Positions 1 to 8,960 of a stretch of 64,000 nucleotides of DNA are shown piece by piece. A program made the position numbers and the translations under genes. The stretch lies in contig CALEVN010000001.1 in NCBI GenBank assembly GCA_937924685.1, positions 16,226 to 80,225 on the forward strand. Reading direction: 5' to 3'. How positions within the stretch are numbered: position 1 is the first letter of the stretch; the number at the start of each line of letters is the position of its first letter. Below the pieces are notes generated by a model. It saw nothing but the letters and a program-made list of their open reading frames with translations. It was not told the origin of the DNA and did not search any database. Source of the stretch: an uncultured Candidatus Altimarinota bacterium. GTDB taxonomy: Bacteria; Patescibacteriota; Gracilibacteria; BD1-5; JAGOOR01.

Positions 1-69
1 GTGTATGATGTTATGAATACTGTACAGACATTATCACTTCTTCATCCTCCTTTTAAAAAGAAGGCCTAA
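1..69 (+). CDS. possible 3' end of an upstream gene (partial)
   Basis: Reading frame 1 is open from the window edge to a TAA at 67-69 and would give the last 22 residues of a protein ending in a Pro-Phe-Lys-Lys-Lys-Ala tail. Too little is present to identify a family. It would converge with the minus-strand NUDIX gene and overlap its end by 17 bases, a tail-to-tail overlap also seen elsewhere in this window. Chance openness of such a short frame cannot be excluded. Confidence 0.3.
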   Translation: MYDVMNTVQTLSLLHPPFKKKA

Positions 70-568
70 TTGAGCTATCTTTTTGAAAGTACATTTTTTC
101 CCACAAAAACTTCAACTCGGGGTGAATCTTGTCGTGTGTTGTGATAAGCTCGTGCGCCTCTTCTTGAGAGAAAAACTGCGTACTTGCGACTTCTTCACCG
201 ATAGCTATCTCCTCATCAGTCACAAATTCAAAGACTCATAAATATTTAGGGAGATCATTCGGTTGATAGTAAAATTTCCCTACTTCACGAAGCTCTCCTT
301 GTGTAAGACCAATTTCTTCTTCCAGTTCTCGACGAGCCGCCTCTTCATACGTCTCGCCTGTTTGTACATGACCACCAGCAGCTGTCGACCAATATAGTGG
401 ACGATACTTCACCGTCGCAGAACGAATCTGCAGGAGAAAACGCCCTGCGCTATCTCGCACAAAGATATGCACGATGCGATGCATATGATTGTCTATATAG
501 ACATCTTCTCGTGTCGCCTGACCAATCACCTGGTCGTCCATATTGATAATGTCGAGGATTTCGGGCAT
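53..568 (-). CDS. NUDIX hydrolase (171 aa)
   Basis: Probably hydrolyses a nucleoside-diphosphate-linked or isoprenoid-diphosphate substrate. The NUDIX box is clear at about residues 65-87: GG-x4-GE, then EEAARRELEEEIG. The N-terminal half (HRIVHIFV, then RSATVKYRPLYW) resembles the YfcD/isopentenyl-diphosphate isomerase-like subgroup. Codon 111 is TGA at 236-238, read as Gly; the frame then continues 60 residues through a typical NUDIX C-terminal helix to a TAA at 53-55, so a standard-code reading would truncate it. The exact substrate cannot be told from the sequence. Confidence 0.85.
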
Positions 569-590
569 TTGGTTTATTAAGTTGGATTAT

Positions 591-1409
591 TTATACCTTC
601 CGAGCAGCTTCTATTTGATCTAAAAGTTCAATAACTTTATTAATAGGTGTAACGATGGCTATTCATACGTTTATACGATCAGGTTTCTTTGATATATCTT
701 CCTCAGTAATTGTATCTATATTGTCTATATTGGTGGTATCTGTATCAAAATGACCATAAATCATTCCCAATAGGAAAAATACAGGACCTCAATTACTTTG
801 TTTAATCGTTCACTCAATATATCTGTGCAATCATAAATTTACAAATACTGGTGATCACGATAGTCATCAAATCGATCTTGCCTCAATTAAATATCAATCC
901 ATTAGATGATCTTTTGTCTGAATTTTTTCTTCAGATAGGGTAGATATATTTCATACTCGAATTATAGGTATATTTTTATTATTGCCGTGGTGATGCTTAA
1001 ACAGTCATGTAATAAAAATCTCATCTCATTCTTCAATCTGATGAAGTTTTCGAATTTCATTATTAACAGACCAGGATAAAGGTATGAATTTTTGATCTAC
1101 TAGTTCTGAGAAACCAAGATTAATCGCAGCAACATCGATATTTTCATCTGGATGGCAAGTCCATTCACTTATTTTCGTTTGTTCCCATTGAGCATTATTG
1201 CCATGAATATTGATACGTAGGTATGCAAATTCTAGACCTTTTTATCTGATTCACTCAATGATGTGTTTTGCTGTGACAATGTACTTTAGATTAGTTCCAT
1301 TATCATCTCTGTGAATAAAGTAAACTGTGCCAGCCATTTTATACGTCCCATCAGCCATTTGGTAGCCAATAAATGCAACGCATGTTTTTATTCATTCAGG
1401 GATTTTCAT
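591..1409 (-). pseudogene. trypsin-like serine peptidase family protein interrupted by an in-frame TAA
   Basis: With TGA read as Gly, the frame starting with ATG at 1407-1409 and ending at a TAA at 591-593 encodes 272 codons of a family annotated as trypsin-like peptidase domain proteins. The second half is convincing: IPIIRVGNIS, then an IGGLSGSPVF active-site segment whose two Gly codons are TGA. The first 55 codons (MKIPEGIKTCVAFIGYQ) fit the same family. Codon 56 is TAA at 1242-1244, one base from a sense codon. The gene is therefore recently broken, read through, or carries a sequence error. It starts 13 bases after the metK stop, so it was probably co-transcribed with metK. Confidence 0.65.
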
Positions 1410-1422
1410 TTTTGTAGTTAAA

Positions 1423-2400
1423 TTACCCCCACATGTAACCCCTTCCAAAATGCCCATAACGAGCGGTTTGTTCGTAGACAGGGCGACAGAGGTCGAGGGA
1501 AGTGATGATGCCTTGCGGAGTGAGATCATCTCGGAGGATGTCTTGGTTTTCTGCGACACCGTCTATCCATGCGACGCATGAGACGGGGTGACGGTAGCCG
1601 ATAGCGTAGGCGATTTGTACCATGACTTCATTGGCACCTTTTGCCTTGAGGATTTCGACGGCCATCTGGCGAGCTTTGTACGCAGCAGAGCGGTCGACTT
1701 TCGTTGGATCTTTTCCTGAGAATGCACCACCACCGATAGGTACACGAGGTCCGTAGTTATCGACAGCGAGCTTGCGTCCTGTGAGACCTGTGTCGGCAGT
1801 AAATCCACCGATATTCCAGTCACCAGCAGGGTTGAGGTGGAGCTTCGCAGCAGCGATATCGTGTCATTTGAGGAGTTCTTCTTTTTTCAGAAATTCTGTC
1901 ACTTCTTCACGGAGGATGTCGTGCGGAGTGCCACACCAGCTTGCGACGACGGCGACGAGTTGATTTCCATCGAGGGTGATCTGCGTCTTCCCATCATTTG
2001 GATGGAGTGCCCAGAGGAATTCGTTGAGACGACGAGCGAGTTCGTATTCGAGTGGCATAAATGTCGGTGTTTCACGAGTCGCATAACCGACCATGATACC
2101 CTGATCACCAGCACCACCAGTATCGACTCCTTGTGCGATTTCTGGAGATTGTTTCACGATATTGGTGAGGACACCGATAGAATCGCTACCGACTATACGC
2201 TTCACGATAGGAGGGATATCGACAAAGGCAGTGGTCGTGACTTCACCGATGACGACGACAGAGCCGTGTCCGCCCATCACTTCGATGGCACAGCGGGCAG
2301 TAGGGTCTTGTGCGAGACAGGCGTCGAGGATGGCGTCAGAGATCTGATCACACATCTTGTCTGGGTGTCCTGGAGACACGGATTCAGCAGTTTTGAACAT
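1423..2400 (-). CDS. metK: S-adenosylmethionine synthetase
   Basis: Makes S-adenosylmethionine from methionine and ATP. Landmarks in order: SVSPGHPDKMCDQISDA at the N-terminus, the GAGDQG-(IMV)-GYA ATP-binding motif near residue 97, the GFTADTGLTGRKL loop, and the phosphate-binding GGGAFSGKDPTKVDRSAAY segment. The end, YGHFGRGYMWG, matches the usual C-terminus. At 325 residues it is shorter than the common ~380-residue enzyme, but all catalytic segments are present. Residue 179 is encoded by TGA at 1864-1866. The ATG follows directly on the U-tract of an intrinsic terminator, and a SAM-I-type riboswitch lies upstream, so SAM feedback on transcription is expected. Confidence 0.95.
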
Positions 2401-2428
2401 AAAAAAAGATAAGAAGAAGTTCTTATCT
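2401..2428 (-). terminator. intrinsic terminator of the metK leader
   Basis: On the minus strand a 9-bp perfect stem (AGATAAGAA / TTCTTATCT) with loop CTTC is followed by seven T residues that run straight into the metK ATG. It sits downstream of the SAM aptamer and is the natural expression platform. No space remains for a Shine-Dalgarno sequence between the hairpin and the start codon. Confidence 0.8.
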
Positions 2429-2451
2429 TACCAAGTATTATAGATGAACCA

Positions 2452-2541
2452 ATTATCTATCGAAAGTGGAGCACTATCACACGAGCGTGTGAACTTGCTG
2501 TAGGGTCGTCGAGTTTCGTCTCTCGCCTACTCTTGATAAGG
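2452..2541 (-). promoter_or_regulatory. SAM-I-type (S-box) riboswitch aptamer
   Basis: On the minus strand, positions 2540-2530 read CTTATCAAGAG, the hallmark 5' end of S-box RNAs. There follow a P2 stem (GTAGG...CCTAC) enclosing GAGAGACGAAACTCGACGA, the junction CAGCAA, a P3 hairpin (TCACACG-CTCG-TGTGA) and GTGCTCC. The closing P1 strand is GATAG or GATAA near 2452-2460. The order and the conserved blocks match SAM-I. The P4 hairpin appears very short or missing, so it is compact, about 85-90 nt. A second stem (ATAGAT/ATCTAT) shares the P1 3' strand and could be the alternative fold. Confidence 0.8.
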
Positions 2542-2548
2542 TAGGGTC

Positions 2549-2575
2549 ATTGTAATGAGAAATAAGAGAAGTCAA
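2549..2575 (-). promoter_or_regulatory. promoter of the riboswitch-metK transcript
   Basis: Minus strand: -35 TTGACT (2575-2570), 15-bp spacer, -10 TACAAT (2554-2549). The predicted start is within a few bases of the riboswitch 5' strand, as expected for an RNA that begins with its aptamer. Confidence 0.65.
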
Positions 2576-2582
2576 AGCGGTA

Positions 2583-3077
2583 CTATTTTTTTCGCTCTTC
2601 TCGAATAGCGTCTCGGATATGATTGAGAGTATTTATAAGCGTTGATTTGGTAGTCGTAAAATGTCATACTGGCATACTATGATTCTCTTGTTCCAGAATA
2701 TGGAGAACGCAACCAGCAAATTCATCACGGAGCCCAAGTGTACGAGTATCTGTTTCGGCTGATGTTGTGACGAAAACATCGGTTTTCTCATCTGCCTCAT
2801 TTGATGGCCTAATAAAGATACCACCATTTTTATTGAGAGAATCACTACCAATAATACTCTTCGCTCATTCATCGAGAGAGAGTGTTACCACATCTAATTT
2901 TCTATCGAGGAGATGTCTTTTAATTCTCCATCTTCCACCGATTTGTACCGCAGGTAACTGACCTCTTTGTGCAAGATAATAGATCGTTGGGAGAGGCACT
3001 TTTAGGTATTCAGCAGTTTCTTGGACTGTTAAAAGTTCGGGGAGATTAGCTGTGGATTCCGAAAGAGAGAGTGTCAT
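2583..3077 (-). CDS. excisionase/MerR-type HTH domain protein (164 aa)
   Basis: Residues 14-58 form a HTH_17/excisionase-type DNA-binding domain (LTVQETAEYLKVPLPTIYYL, then GGRWRIKRHLLD). Two TGA codons (2865-2867 and one near residue 139) are read as Gly, and the frame ends at TAG 2583-2585. The remaining ~90 residues contain RPSNEADEKTDVFVTT and a basic C-terminal helix, with no family recognised. It is likely a small DNA-binding regulator; its target is unknown. No recombinase or phage gene lies nearby, so the name excisionase describes only the fold. Confidence 0.75.
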
Positions 3078-3118
3078 AAATAATTATTAAAACGTATTGA
3101 TTGTATAGATTTTTTGCG

Positions 3119-3151
3119 AAAAAAAAGATAAGCAGTAAACAGTTGCTTATC
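3119..3151 (-). terminator. intrinsic terminator
   Basis: Minus-strand hairpin GATAAGCA / TGCTTATC with a 9-nt loop, followed by eight T residues. It closes the transcript of the small minus-strand gene at 3194-3403 and lies in front of the HTH gene. Confidence 0.75.
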
Positions 3152-3193
3152 GATCAATTTCTGAGAAACACATGCTTCCCATGATACCACGTA

Positions 3194-3403
3194 TTAACGA
3201 GGATTTCTTCGACGACGTACGAGAGCTTCTTGGGCGACCCGAAGCCTGACTCCAGGATCAGCTTTTTCCGAGGTCTCCACAGATTGTGCAACGGCAGCCG
3301 CAGTATTTTCTCGTATAAAAAAAGCTTCTACTGCTGCTTCAAATGAACCATCATCTGGAACCAAGAGAACATTCTGAGAGTCTCATTCGCGAGATGTAAC
3401 CAT
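3194..3403 (-). CDS. small hypothetical protein (69 aa)
   Basis: ATG at 3401-3403 to TAA at 3194-3196, with one TGA read as Gly at codon 7. The product begins MVTSREGDSQNVLLVPDDGS, has an Ala/Glu-rich middle and ends in a very basic RRRRNPR tail. No family was recognised. Codon use resembles its neighbours, and a terminator follows at 3119-3151, which supports a real transcript. The basic tail could bind nucleic acid, but that is a guess. Confidence 0.5.
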
Positions 3404-3557
3404 ATAAAAATGGGTTAAAAAATAAAGTGCGCAGAGAATAGCGAGATTTTTTTTATGTCAAGAGCTTCGTTATTAGGGATTTTTATACGGAGCAGTATCT
3501 CAATTTGAATACATAAAAAACATTTTGTAAATGAGAATAATACAATATATTTTCATT

Positions 3558-4256
3558 ATGAACTCTCACGAGACATTATGAATAATGTTGGCACAATGAC
3601 CAATCTTATCACAAACCACTATTCATCATACAGCTGAGAGAGTCGCAGATGTTACAGCTTATCCAGAACACATACAAAAATTGCTTCATTTCCGTCGTGC
3701 TCTGTCTCCAGAATTTCAGAAAAATATTTTTTATTTTCAGAAAAACTGAAATTGGTATGCAAAGCTATGAGATATGACTATCGGACTTGAGAATGAGAAA
3801 GGTTCTATCGTTGATATGCATGCGGGTATTTTTGTCTCTGAAAATGAGACATATTTTTCACCAGAAGGTGCTGCAAAGCGAGCATTGGAGGCAAATAAAA
3901 AAATCCCTTCAGTCGACGATTGGAAAAAAATGGCAGAGATGGTGTGATGATTTCGACCACTGCGAGAACTTCTTCAAATACCATATACAGGTTTTGTTTC
4001 TCATGGTGAAGTAAAGAGATACAATCCGCATTCTGGTGTTCACGCGTGTCTGCATACGAGCGATCCTCATCATTATGATTATTTTATAGGTCTACCATAT
4101 ACAGTGAAAGATTCTCCTATAAAAAGATGAGTCCATTTTGATGGCAAACTTGTTCCACAAAAATTTATCACAACGACTATAGACAGCGGTATTTACCATG
4201 AATATAAACTTCATAAAATTTATTGGAATGCTTTGCGTCTTTTGGAGTGAGACTAG
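3558..4256 (+). CDS. hypothetical protein (232 aa)
   Basis: ATG 3558-3560 to TAG 4254-4256 with seven TGA codons read as Gly. The middle carries ENEKGSIVDMHAGIFVSENE and SPEGAAKRALEANKKIPSVDDWKKM, and the end has a Tyr/His-rich segment (HTSDPHHYDYFIGLPYTV). The pattern of an N-terminal helical part and a compact Trp/Tyr-rich C-terminal part resembles FISUMP-like or phage-type adaptor proteins only loosely, and no family is claimed. There is no signal peptide or membrane segment. Confidence 0.7.
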
Positions 4257-4260
4257 AAAT

Positions 4261-4288
4261 TTTGTTTTTCTCCGCCGACTTCTATACT
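4261..4288 (+). promoter_or_regulatory. promoter placing the start of transcription at the next ATG
   Basis: -10 TATACT at 4283-4288, with a weak -35 (TTTGTT, 4261-4266) at 16-bp spacing. Only six bases separate the -10 box from the ATG at 4295, so the mRNA is predicted to be leaderless. Confidence 0.6.
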
Positions 4289-4294
4289 TATCAC

Positions 4295-5101
4295 ATGTTC
4301 ACCCCGAAATACTATTACACTCCGCTACGCCTGGGAAAGAGTATAGATTTTTCTCCGGTGATACCGAGTGAGTTTGAATGATATTTTTGAGTGGCAGAAA
4401 AAGTATCTCGATATGTATTTACAGGGAGTGAGATTAATTTCATATTTCAGGATAATGTCGCAGTTCACACAAAGCGACTCGTGAACTATGTCAGGAATAT
4501 CGACCTTCCTGATTTTCTGGATCGAGCGAGAATCGAGAGAATGCTCTGGCTCCATGATCTCCCAGAAGCAATCGTCAACGAAGAACGAGGTGCTGACTAT
4601 GTGACGCATGAGAAAAATGTCGATCAGACACTCGGAGAACTCCAGGATTCTATCGAAGAAAAAGCGGCACGTGACATGTTTGATGCTTCTGATTTGGAGC
4701 TTTTTTCAGAGATGGAACAGGCAAAATGAAAAATAAAAAAAGCAGACTGGTCTGATGTTCAAGAACACAGAAATGGTATTTTTGCAAAGATGCTTGATTG
4801 GATCGAGAGTCGAAACAAGTTTACCTACATCACGACAGAGTGGATTGCTCATTCTGATTATGCTCTCAATCCTATTTTGCCTCCCATAGGGACTATGCAG
4901 CTCTGCTTGAGGGATTCATATCAAGTATGGATGCGGGATTTTAGGGAAATACCTGATGCACTGTTTCGTGACTTTATGCTGGAGTTTATTCATGATGAGA
5001 TGTATGATTTTCATCGTCTCCGTTGGTCTCCAGTAATGCAAAATACGCCATGAGAAGTGCAAGCTCTGTATGCAGATTTTGTGAAATATGGTAAAAAGTA
5101 A
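4295..5101 (+). CDS. HD-domain hydrolase (268 aa)
   Basis: Likely a metal-dependent phosphohydrolase acting on nucleotides. The HD signature is HTKRLVNYVRNI followed by MLWLHDLPEAI, the same WLHDLPEA pattern seen in YfbR/HDDC2-like 5'-nucleotidases and in the second HD gene of this window (58977-59534). TGA codons (two early near 4379-4390, then 4727-4729 and 5051-5053) are read as Gly; the frame ends at TAA 5099-5101. The C-terminal half (LRDSYQVWMRDFREIPDALF) has no named domain. Start chosen at 4295 because the frame is open upstream of other candidates and a -10 box sits in leaderless position. Confidence 0.75.
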
Positions 5102-5180
5102 GAGATAATAATTTTTGTACTCACCGGAAGAGTCTTTTTCTCATGCCTTTTCTTGTATTTACAAAACATAAAAAAATCTT

Positions 5181-5208
5181 TTGACAATCTCTGTCTTCTT
5201 TTTATACT
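5181..5208 (+). promoter_or_regulatory. strong promoter of the ribosomal protein operon
   Basis: Consensus -35 TTGACA (5181-5186), 16-bp spacer, -10 TATACT (5203-5208). It gives a leader of about 95 nt before rplC and is nearly identical in design to the rpoB promoter at 20359-20386. Confidence 0.85.
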
Positions 5209-5220
5209 TCCGACGTTTTC

Positions 5221-5281
5221 CTCTGTATATTCAGAGTGATTCAATTCCTAGTTTGGCCCTTATACTTCACCTTCCGAGGTG
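5221..5281 (+). promoter_or_regulatory. structured leader of the ribosomal operon (possible autoregulatory site)
   Basis: The ~95-nt leader holds two small hairpins: CTCTG/CAGAG at 5221-5236 and CACCT/AGGTG at 5268-5281. In other bacteria leaders of this operon bind a ribosomal protein such as uL4 for feedback. That role is only inferred here from position. Confidence 0.35.
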
Positions 5282-5308
5282 TCCGTAAGAGCCTCATCTT
5301 TCTTTTAT

Positions 5309-5866
5309 ATGTCTGGACTCGTCGCACAAAAACTCTCAATGACACAAATCGCTCGCGGTGATAATCTCGTCGCAGTGACACTTCTCCGTGTTCCTCAGCT
5401 CGCTGTCGCTCAGATCAAAACTGCTGAAAAGGATGGCTACACAGCACTTGTTCTCGATGCAAAAAATGCTAAAGGCAAAACAGTAAAACGCAAAGAAGTA
5501 CCGTATGATGCTGCTGCAGGTATGAACGTCGGTGACGCTCTCGATGTCAAAACACTCGAAGGTGTCGCTTCAGTCAAACTCACTGCGGTTTCAAAAGGTA
5601 AAGGTTTCACTGGTGCTATGAAACGATGGAACTTCAAAGGAGGTCCTGGAGGTCATGGTTCAAAATTCCACCGAGCGCTTGGTTCTATCGGTACTCGTAA
5701 ACCACGTCGTACAAAACCAGGTAAGAAAATGCACGGTCGTCACGGTAATAAAACTATCACTCTTGCTTCTGTTCCAGTCGAGCTCATCGACGCAGAGAAC
5801 AATATCGTCGCAGTTCGTGGTCCAGTACCAGGAGCGATGAATACATTTGTGTATCTCGTATTTTAA
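5309..5866 (+). CDS. rplC: 50S ribosomal protein uL3
   Basis: Binds 23S rRNA near the peptidyl transferase centre and helps start 50S assembly. The hallmark segment KGKGFTGAMKRWNFKGGPGGHGS, with the domain end SIGTRKPRRTKPGKKMHGRHG, is present. At 185 residues it is a little shorter than the usual ~210. The ATG at 5309 (MSGLVAQKLSMTQIA) is preferred over upstream in-frame codons because uL3 begins with this motif. It is the first gene of the operon: uS10 (rpsJ), which normally precedes uL3, is absent. Confidence 0.97.
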   Translation: MSGLVAQKLSMTQIARGDNLVAVTLLRVPQLAVAQIKTAEKDGYTALVLDAKNAKGKTVKRKEVPYDAAAGMNVGDALDVKTLEGVASVKLTAVSKGKGFTGAMKRWNFKGGPGGHGSKFHRALGSIGTRKPRRTKPGKKMHGRHGNKTITLASVPVELIDAENNIVAVRGPVPGAMNTFVYLVF

Positions 5867-5889
5867 TCCGAATAATTCGTAAATTGATT

Positions 5890-6489
5890 ATGACTGCTCT
5901 CTCTACTCCAACTCCAGACACGCTCGATGTATCACTCTTTGGCATCGTACCTCATCTCGATGTCCTCAGCCGTCTTATGCTCCTCCAGAGCCATAACGGT
6001 CGTTTTCCAATCGCACACACAAAGAGCAGAAATGCTCGTCGTGGTTCTACTCGAAAACTCTACAAACAAAAAGGAACCGGTAATGCTCGTGCAGGTTCTT
6101 CTCGTTCTCCTGTTCGTCGTGGTGGATGAGTCGCATTTGGTCCAAAAAGTAATGCAAATTTTCAAGTAAGCATGAATGCTCAAGAGCGTCGTCTCGGTCT
6201 CGCATCAGCTCTCACGCTCAAATCTCTCGACAACAAAATTCGTGTTCTCGATAAACTCGAATCAAAAACAGCTGCTATGGCAAAAACATTAGAATCTCTC
6301 ACAGCTGAGGGAACAGTTCTTTTCTTTATCGCTCCAAGCGAAATGACAAAAACACAAGGACTCGGAAATCTCCACGGTACTCACACAGATGTTGTGACTC
6401 ACGCAAGTCCTGCTGAGATCCTCAAATATGATTTTTGTGTCTTTACAACAGAAGCCCTGAAAACACTTTCTACTCACTTTGCTTCATAA
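5890..6489 (+). CDS. rplD: 50S ribosomal protein uL4
   Basis: Early-assembly 23S rRNA-binding protein that lines the exit tunnel. The extended loop is recognisable: KGTGNARAGSSRSPVRRGG followed by G-VAFGP, where the third Gly is TGA (6127-6129). A standard-code reading would stop inside this conserved loop, so this gene is strong evidence for UGA = Gly. 199 residues, the normal length. It starts 23 bases after rplC and ends 2 bases before rplW. Confidence 0.97.
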
Positions 6490-6491
6490 TT

Positions 6492-6788
6492 ATGAATATC
6501 TACCAAGTCATCCTCTGACCAGTTGAGTCTCACAAGGCTCGTATGCTCGAAGTCGGCAATGTCTATACATTCCGTGTCGCAGATACTGCTACAAAGACTG
6601 ATATCAAAAAAGCATTTCACGAACTCTATGATCGTGAAGTCTCATCTATCCAGATTGCAAAAAACTATTCAAAAGTTCGAAATGGTAAAAAGGGTCAGAT
6701 GCGTCGTCGTGCTGCTTTTAAAAAAGCATACGTTACGCTCGATAAGCCTATCACTCAACTTGCTAAACTTCATCTCTCAAAAGATTAA
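6492..6788 (+). CDS. rplW: 50S ribosomal protein uL23
   Basis: Exit-tunnel protein that forms the docking site for trigger factor and SRP. The product starts MNIYQVILGPVESHKA, where the family has a conserved Pro-x-x-(S/T)-(E/H)-K turn; the Gly before it is TGA. The VRNGKKGQMRRRAAFKKAYVTL end is typical. 98 residues. The gene is packed between rplD and rplB with gaps of 2 and 3 bases. Confidence 0.95.
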
Positions 6789-6791
6789 TAT

Positions 6792-7655
6792 ATGGCTCTC
6801 AAAATCTACAAACCTACTACAAATGGTCGCCGAGGCATGACAGGTAATGCTTTCGTAGAACTCACAACAGACAAACCATTTAAAAAACTCACTGCAGCTC
6901 ACAAGAGCTCAGGTGGTCGTAACTCTTATGGACGTACGACATCACGATTTCGTGGTGGTGGACACAAGCGTCGTCTCCGTGTCGTCGATTTCCGATTTGC
7001 AAAAATGGATGTCCCTGCAACAGTCAAAACAATCGAATATGATCCACATCGATCAGCATTTATCGCACTTGTACAAGATGCAGATGGAGAGCACCGATAT
7101 GTCGTCGCTCACTCAACAATGAAAGTTGGTGACACTATTATTACTTCACCAAACGCAAAACCGGTTGCTGGTAATCGTCTCGCTGTAGGAAATATTCCTG
7201 CTGGTCTTTTTGTCCACAATCTCGAACTCGTTATCGGTCGTGGTGCTCAGGCAGTTCGTTCTGCTGGAGCAAGCGCTCAGGTTGTTTCTCAAGAAGGTGC
7301 ATATACACAAATCAAACTCAATTCAACAGAAGTACGTTTTGTTCACAAAGAATGTTTCGCTACTATCGGTGTCGTGAGTAATGGTGACCACAATCAAATC
7401 GTCGTCGGTAAAGCTGGTCGTAGCCGATGGAAAGGTCGTCGTCCTCACAATCTCGGTACATCGATGAACCCAGTAGATCACCCACACGGAGGATGAGAAG
7501 GTCATACTTCTATCGGTCGTCAGCCTACAACTCCATGGGGCAAGCCTGCTCTCGGTGTCAAGACTCGTAAAAACAAACGTACAAATCGATGGATCGCGAC
7601 TGATAAGCGAGGTTCTATCGTCTCTGCTTCTACTTCAACTTCATCAGCTTCATAA
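6792..7655 (+). CDS. rplB: 50S ribosomal protein uL2
   Basis: Conserved 23S-binding protein needed for subunit joining and peptidyl transfer. Landmarks: [22 protein letters not shown] near the N-terminus, and the invariant [13 protein letters not shown] region whose last Gly of the triplet is TGA (7495-7497), followed by [23 protein letters not shown]. The segment after TGA is among the most conserved in biology, so readthrough is certain. 287 residues, normal length, with a short Ser/Thr tail. Confidence 0.98.
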
Positions 7656-7664
7656 TTTTCTCTT

Positions 7665-7940
7665 ATGTCTCGTAGTACTAAAAAATGATTGTTTATCCCT
7701 GAGCACCTTATGAAAAAGGTGGTTGCTCTCAACGCAGCTGGTAAAAAAAGTGTCATCAAAACATGGTCTCGTGCTTCTGTTATCCACCCAGACTTCGTTG
7801 GTCATACTTTCGGTGTTCACAATGGAAAAGAACATACTCCAGTATTTGTCACAGAAGATATGGTAGGTCGTCGCCTCGGTGAATTTTCTCCTACTCGCAA
7901 ATTTATCAAACATGCTGGTAAAGCTGTTGCTGCTGCTTAA
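7665..7940 (+). CDS. rpsS: 30S ribosomal protein uS19
   Basis: Binds the head of the 30S subunit with uS13. The sequence [18 protein letters not shown] has TGA as codon 8 (Gly), and the family core [36 protein letters not shown] and [15 protein letters not shown] end are intact. 91 residues, normal length. A start at the later Met would lose the family N-terminus. Confidence 0.97.
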
Positions 7941-7953
7941 TCTCTACGAATCT

Positions 7954-8280
7954 ATGAAAGCTACTCTCAAAAACGCCCGCATCTCACCAAAGAAACTCAG
8001 AGTTATCGCGAACCTCGTTCGAGGTAAATCTGTTGACGATGGTCTCGCTATGCTTCGCCTCTTCTCAAAAAAAGGTGGTGATATCCTCTACAAGGTACTC
8101 TTTAGTGCTGCATCAAATGCTATCCACAATGATGGTGCTACAAAAAGTGATCTCGTTATTCATTCGCTCTCTATCGGTCAAGGTCCTACATATCGACGTG
8201 CACGTCCAGTTGGTCGTGGTCGTAGTCATCGTATCCTCAAACGTACGAGTCATGTATTTCTCGAACTCGCTCATAAATAA
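7954..8280 (+). CDS. rplV: 50S ribosomal protein uL22
   Basis: Exit-tunnel protein contacting all 23S domains. MKATLKNARISPKKLRVIANLVRGKSV is the standard N-terminus, and GPTYRRARPVGRGRSHRILKRTSHV is the long hairpin reaching into the tunnel. 108 residues. Start at 7954 chosen because the family begins there, although the frame is open further upstream inside rpsS. Confidence 0.97.
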   Translation: MKATLKNARISPKKLRVIANLVRGKSVDDGLAMLRLFSKKGGDILYKVLFSAASNAIHNDGATKSDLVIHSLSIGQGPTYRRARPVGRGRSHRILKRTSHVFLELAHK

Positions 8281-8298
8281 ATCATAAACCTCTCTCTT

Positions 8299-8931
8299 AT
8301 GTGACACAAAGTCAGTCCCATCTCTTGGCGTATCGGTGTAACCCGCTCTTGGGCATCTACAGGATACTATGATAAAGCAGAATATACTGAAGCTATCGGT
8401 CAGGATGTCGTTATCCGCGATCTCATTCGAAAGTTCTTCAAAGGTCTCCCAGTCGGACACACAACGATCACTCATGGTGATGCTGGTCTCCGTGTTATCA
8501 TCTACACTTCTCGTACAGCTCTTGTCCTCGGGAAAAATGGTGAAAACCTCACAAAACTCCAGAAAAAACTCCACGCACTCTTTGGTAAAAAAGTACACGT
8601 CGATGTCAAAGAAATCAAAAACCCAGATGTTCATGCAACTCTTGTCGGTGACAGCATCGGTCGTCAGATCGAACGTCGTCTCCCATACCGTCGTGTCATC
8701 AAGCAAGCAATTGCAAAGGCTATGGAAAAAGGAGCAAAGGGTATTAAAGTTCGTATCTCTGGTCGTATTGGAGGTGCTGAAATCGCTCGTCATGAAGTCT
8801 ATAAAGAAGGAAATATCCCAACACAAACTATCAAGGCATCTATTGATTACCACGTAGAGCATGCGCTCACTATGTACGGTATCATCGGTCTTAAGATTTG
8901 GATTTATAAGGGTGATGTTGAAAATAATTAA
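8299..8931 (+). CDS. rpsC: 30S ribosomal protein uS3
   Basis: Forms part of the mRNA entry site. The product begins M-G-HKVSPISWRIG; the universally conserved Gly at position 2 is TGA (8302-8304), directly after the ATG, so a standard code would give no protein at all. The KH domain (GKNGENLTKLQKKL) and the C-terminal GVKVRISGRIGGAEIAR-like segment (GIKVRISGRIGGAEIAR) are intact. 210 residues, normal. One of the clearest single demonstrations of the code change here. Confidence 0.98.
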
Positions 8932-8960
8932 AAAATAAAAATTAAGAATTAAAAATTTCT

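Noticed and set aside
1837..2412. Long plus-strand open frame of 191 codons opposite metK
   Set aside because: It is the antisense shadow of metK, whose motifs are unmistakable; the predicted protein is low in sense and has no family.
2583..3077. Excisionase, hence a mobile element
   Set aside because: Only the HTH fold matches; no integrase, attachment site or phage gene is nearby.
8113..8862. 249-codon minus-strand open frame opposite rpsC
   Set aside because: Rich in Cys, Phe, Ser and Thr with no recognisable motif; uS3 on the other strand explains the sequence.
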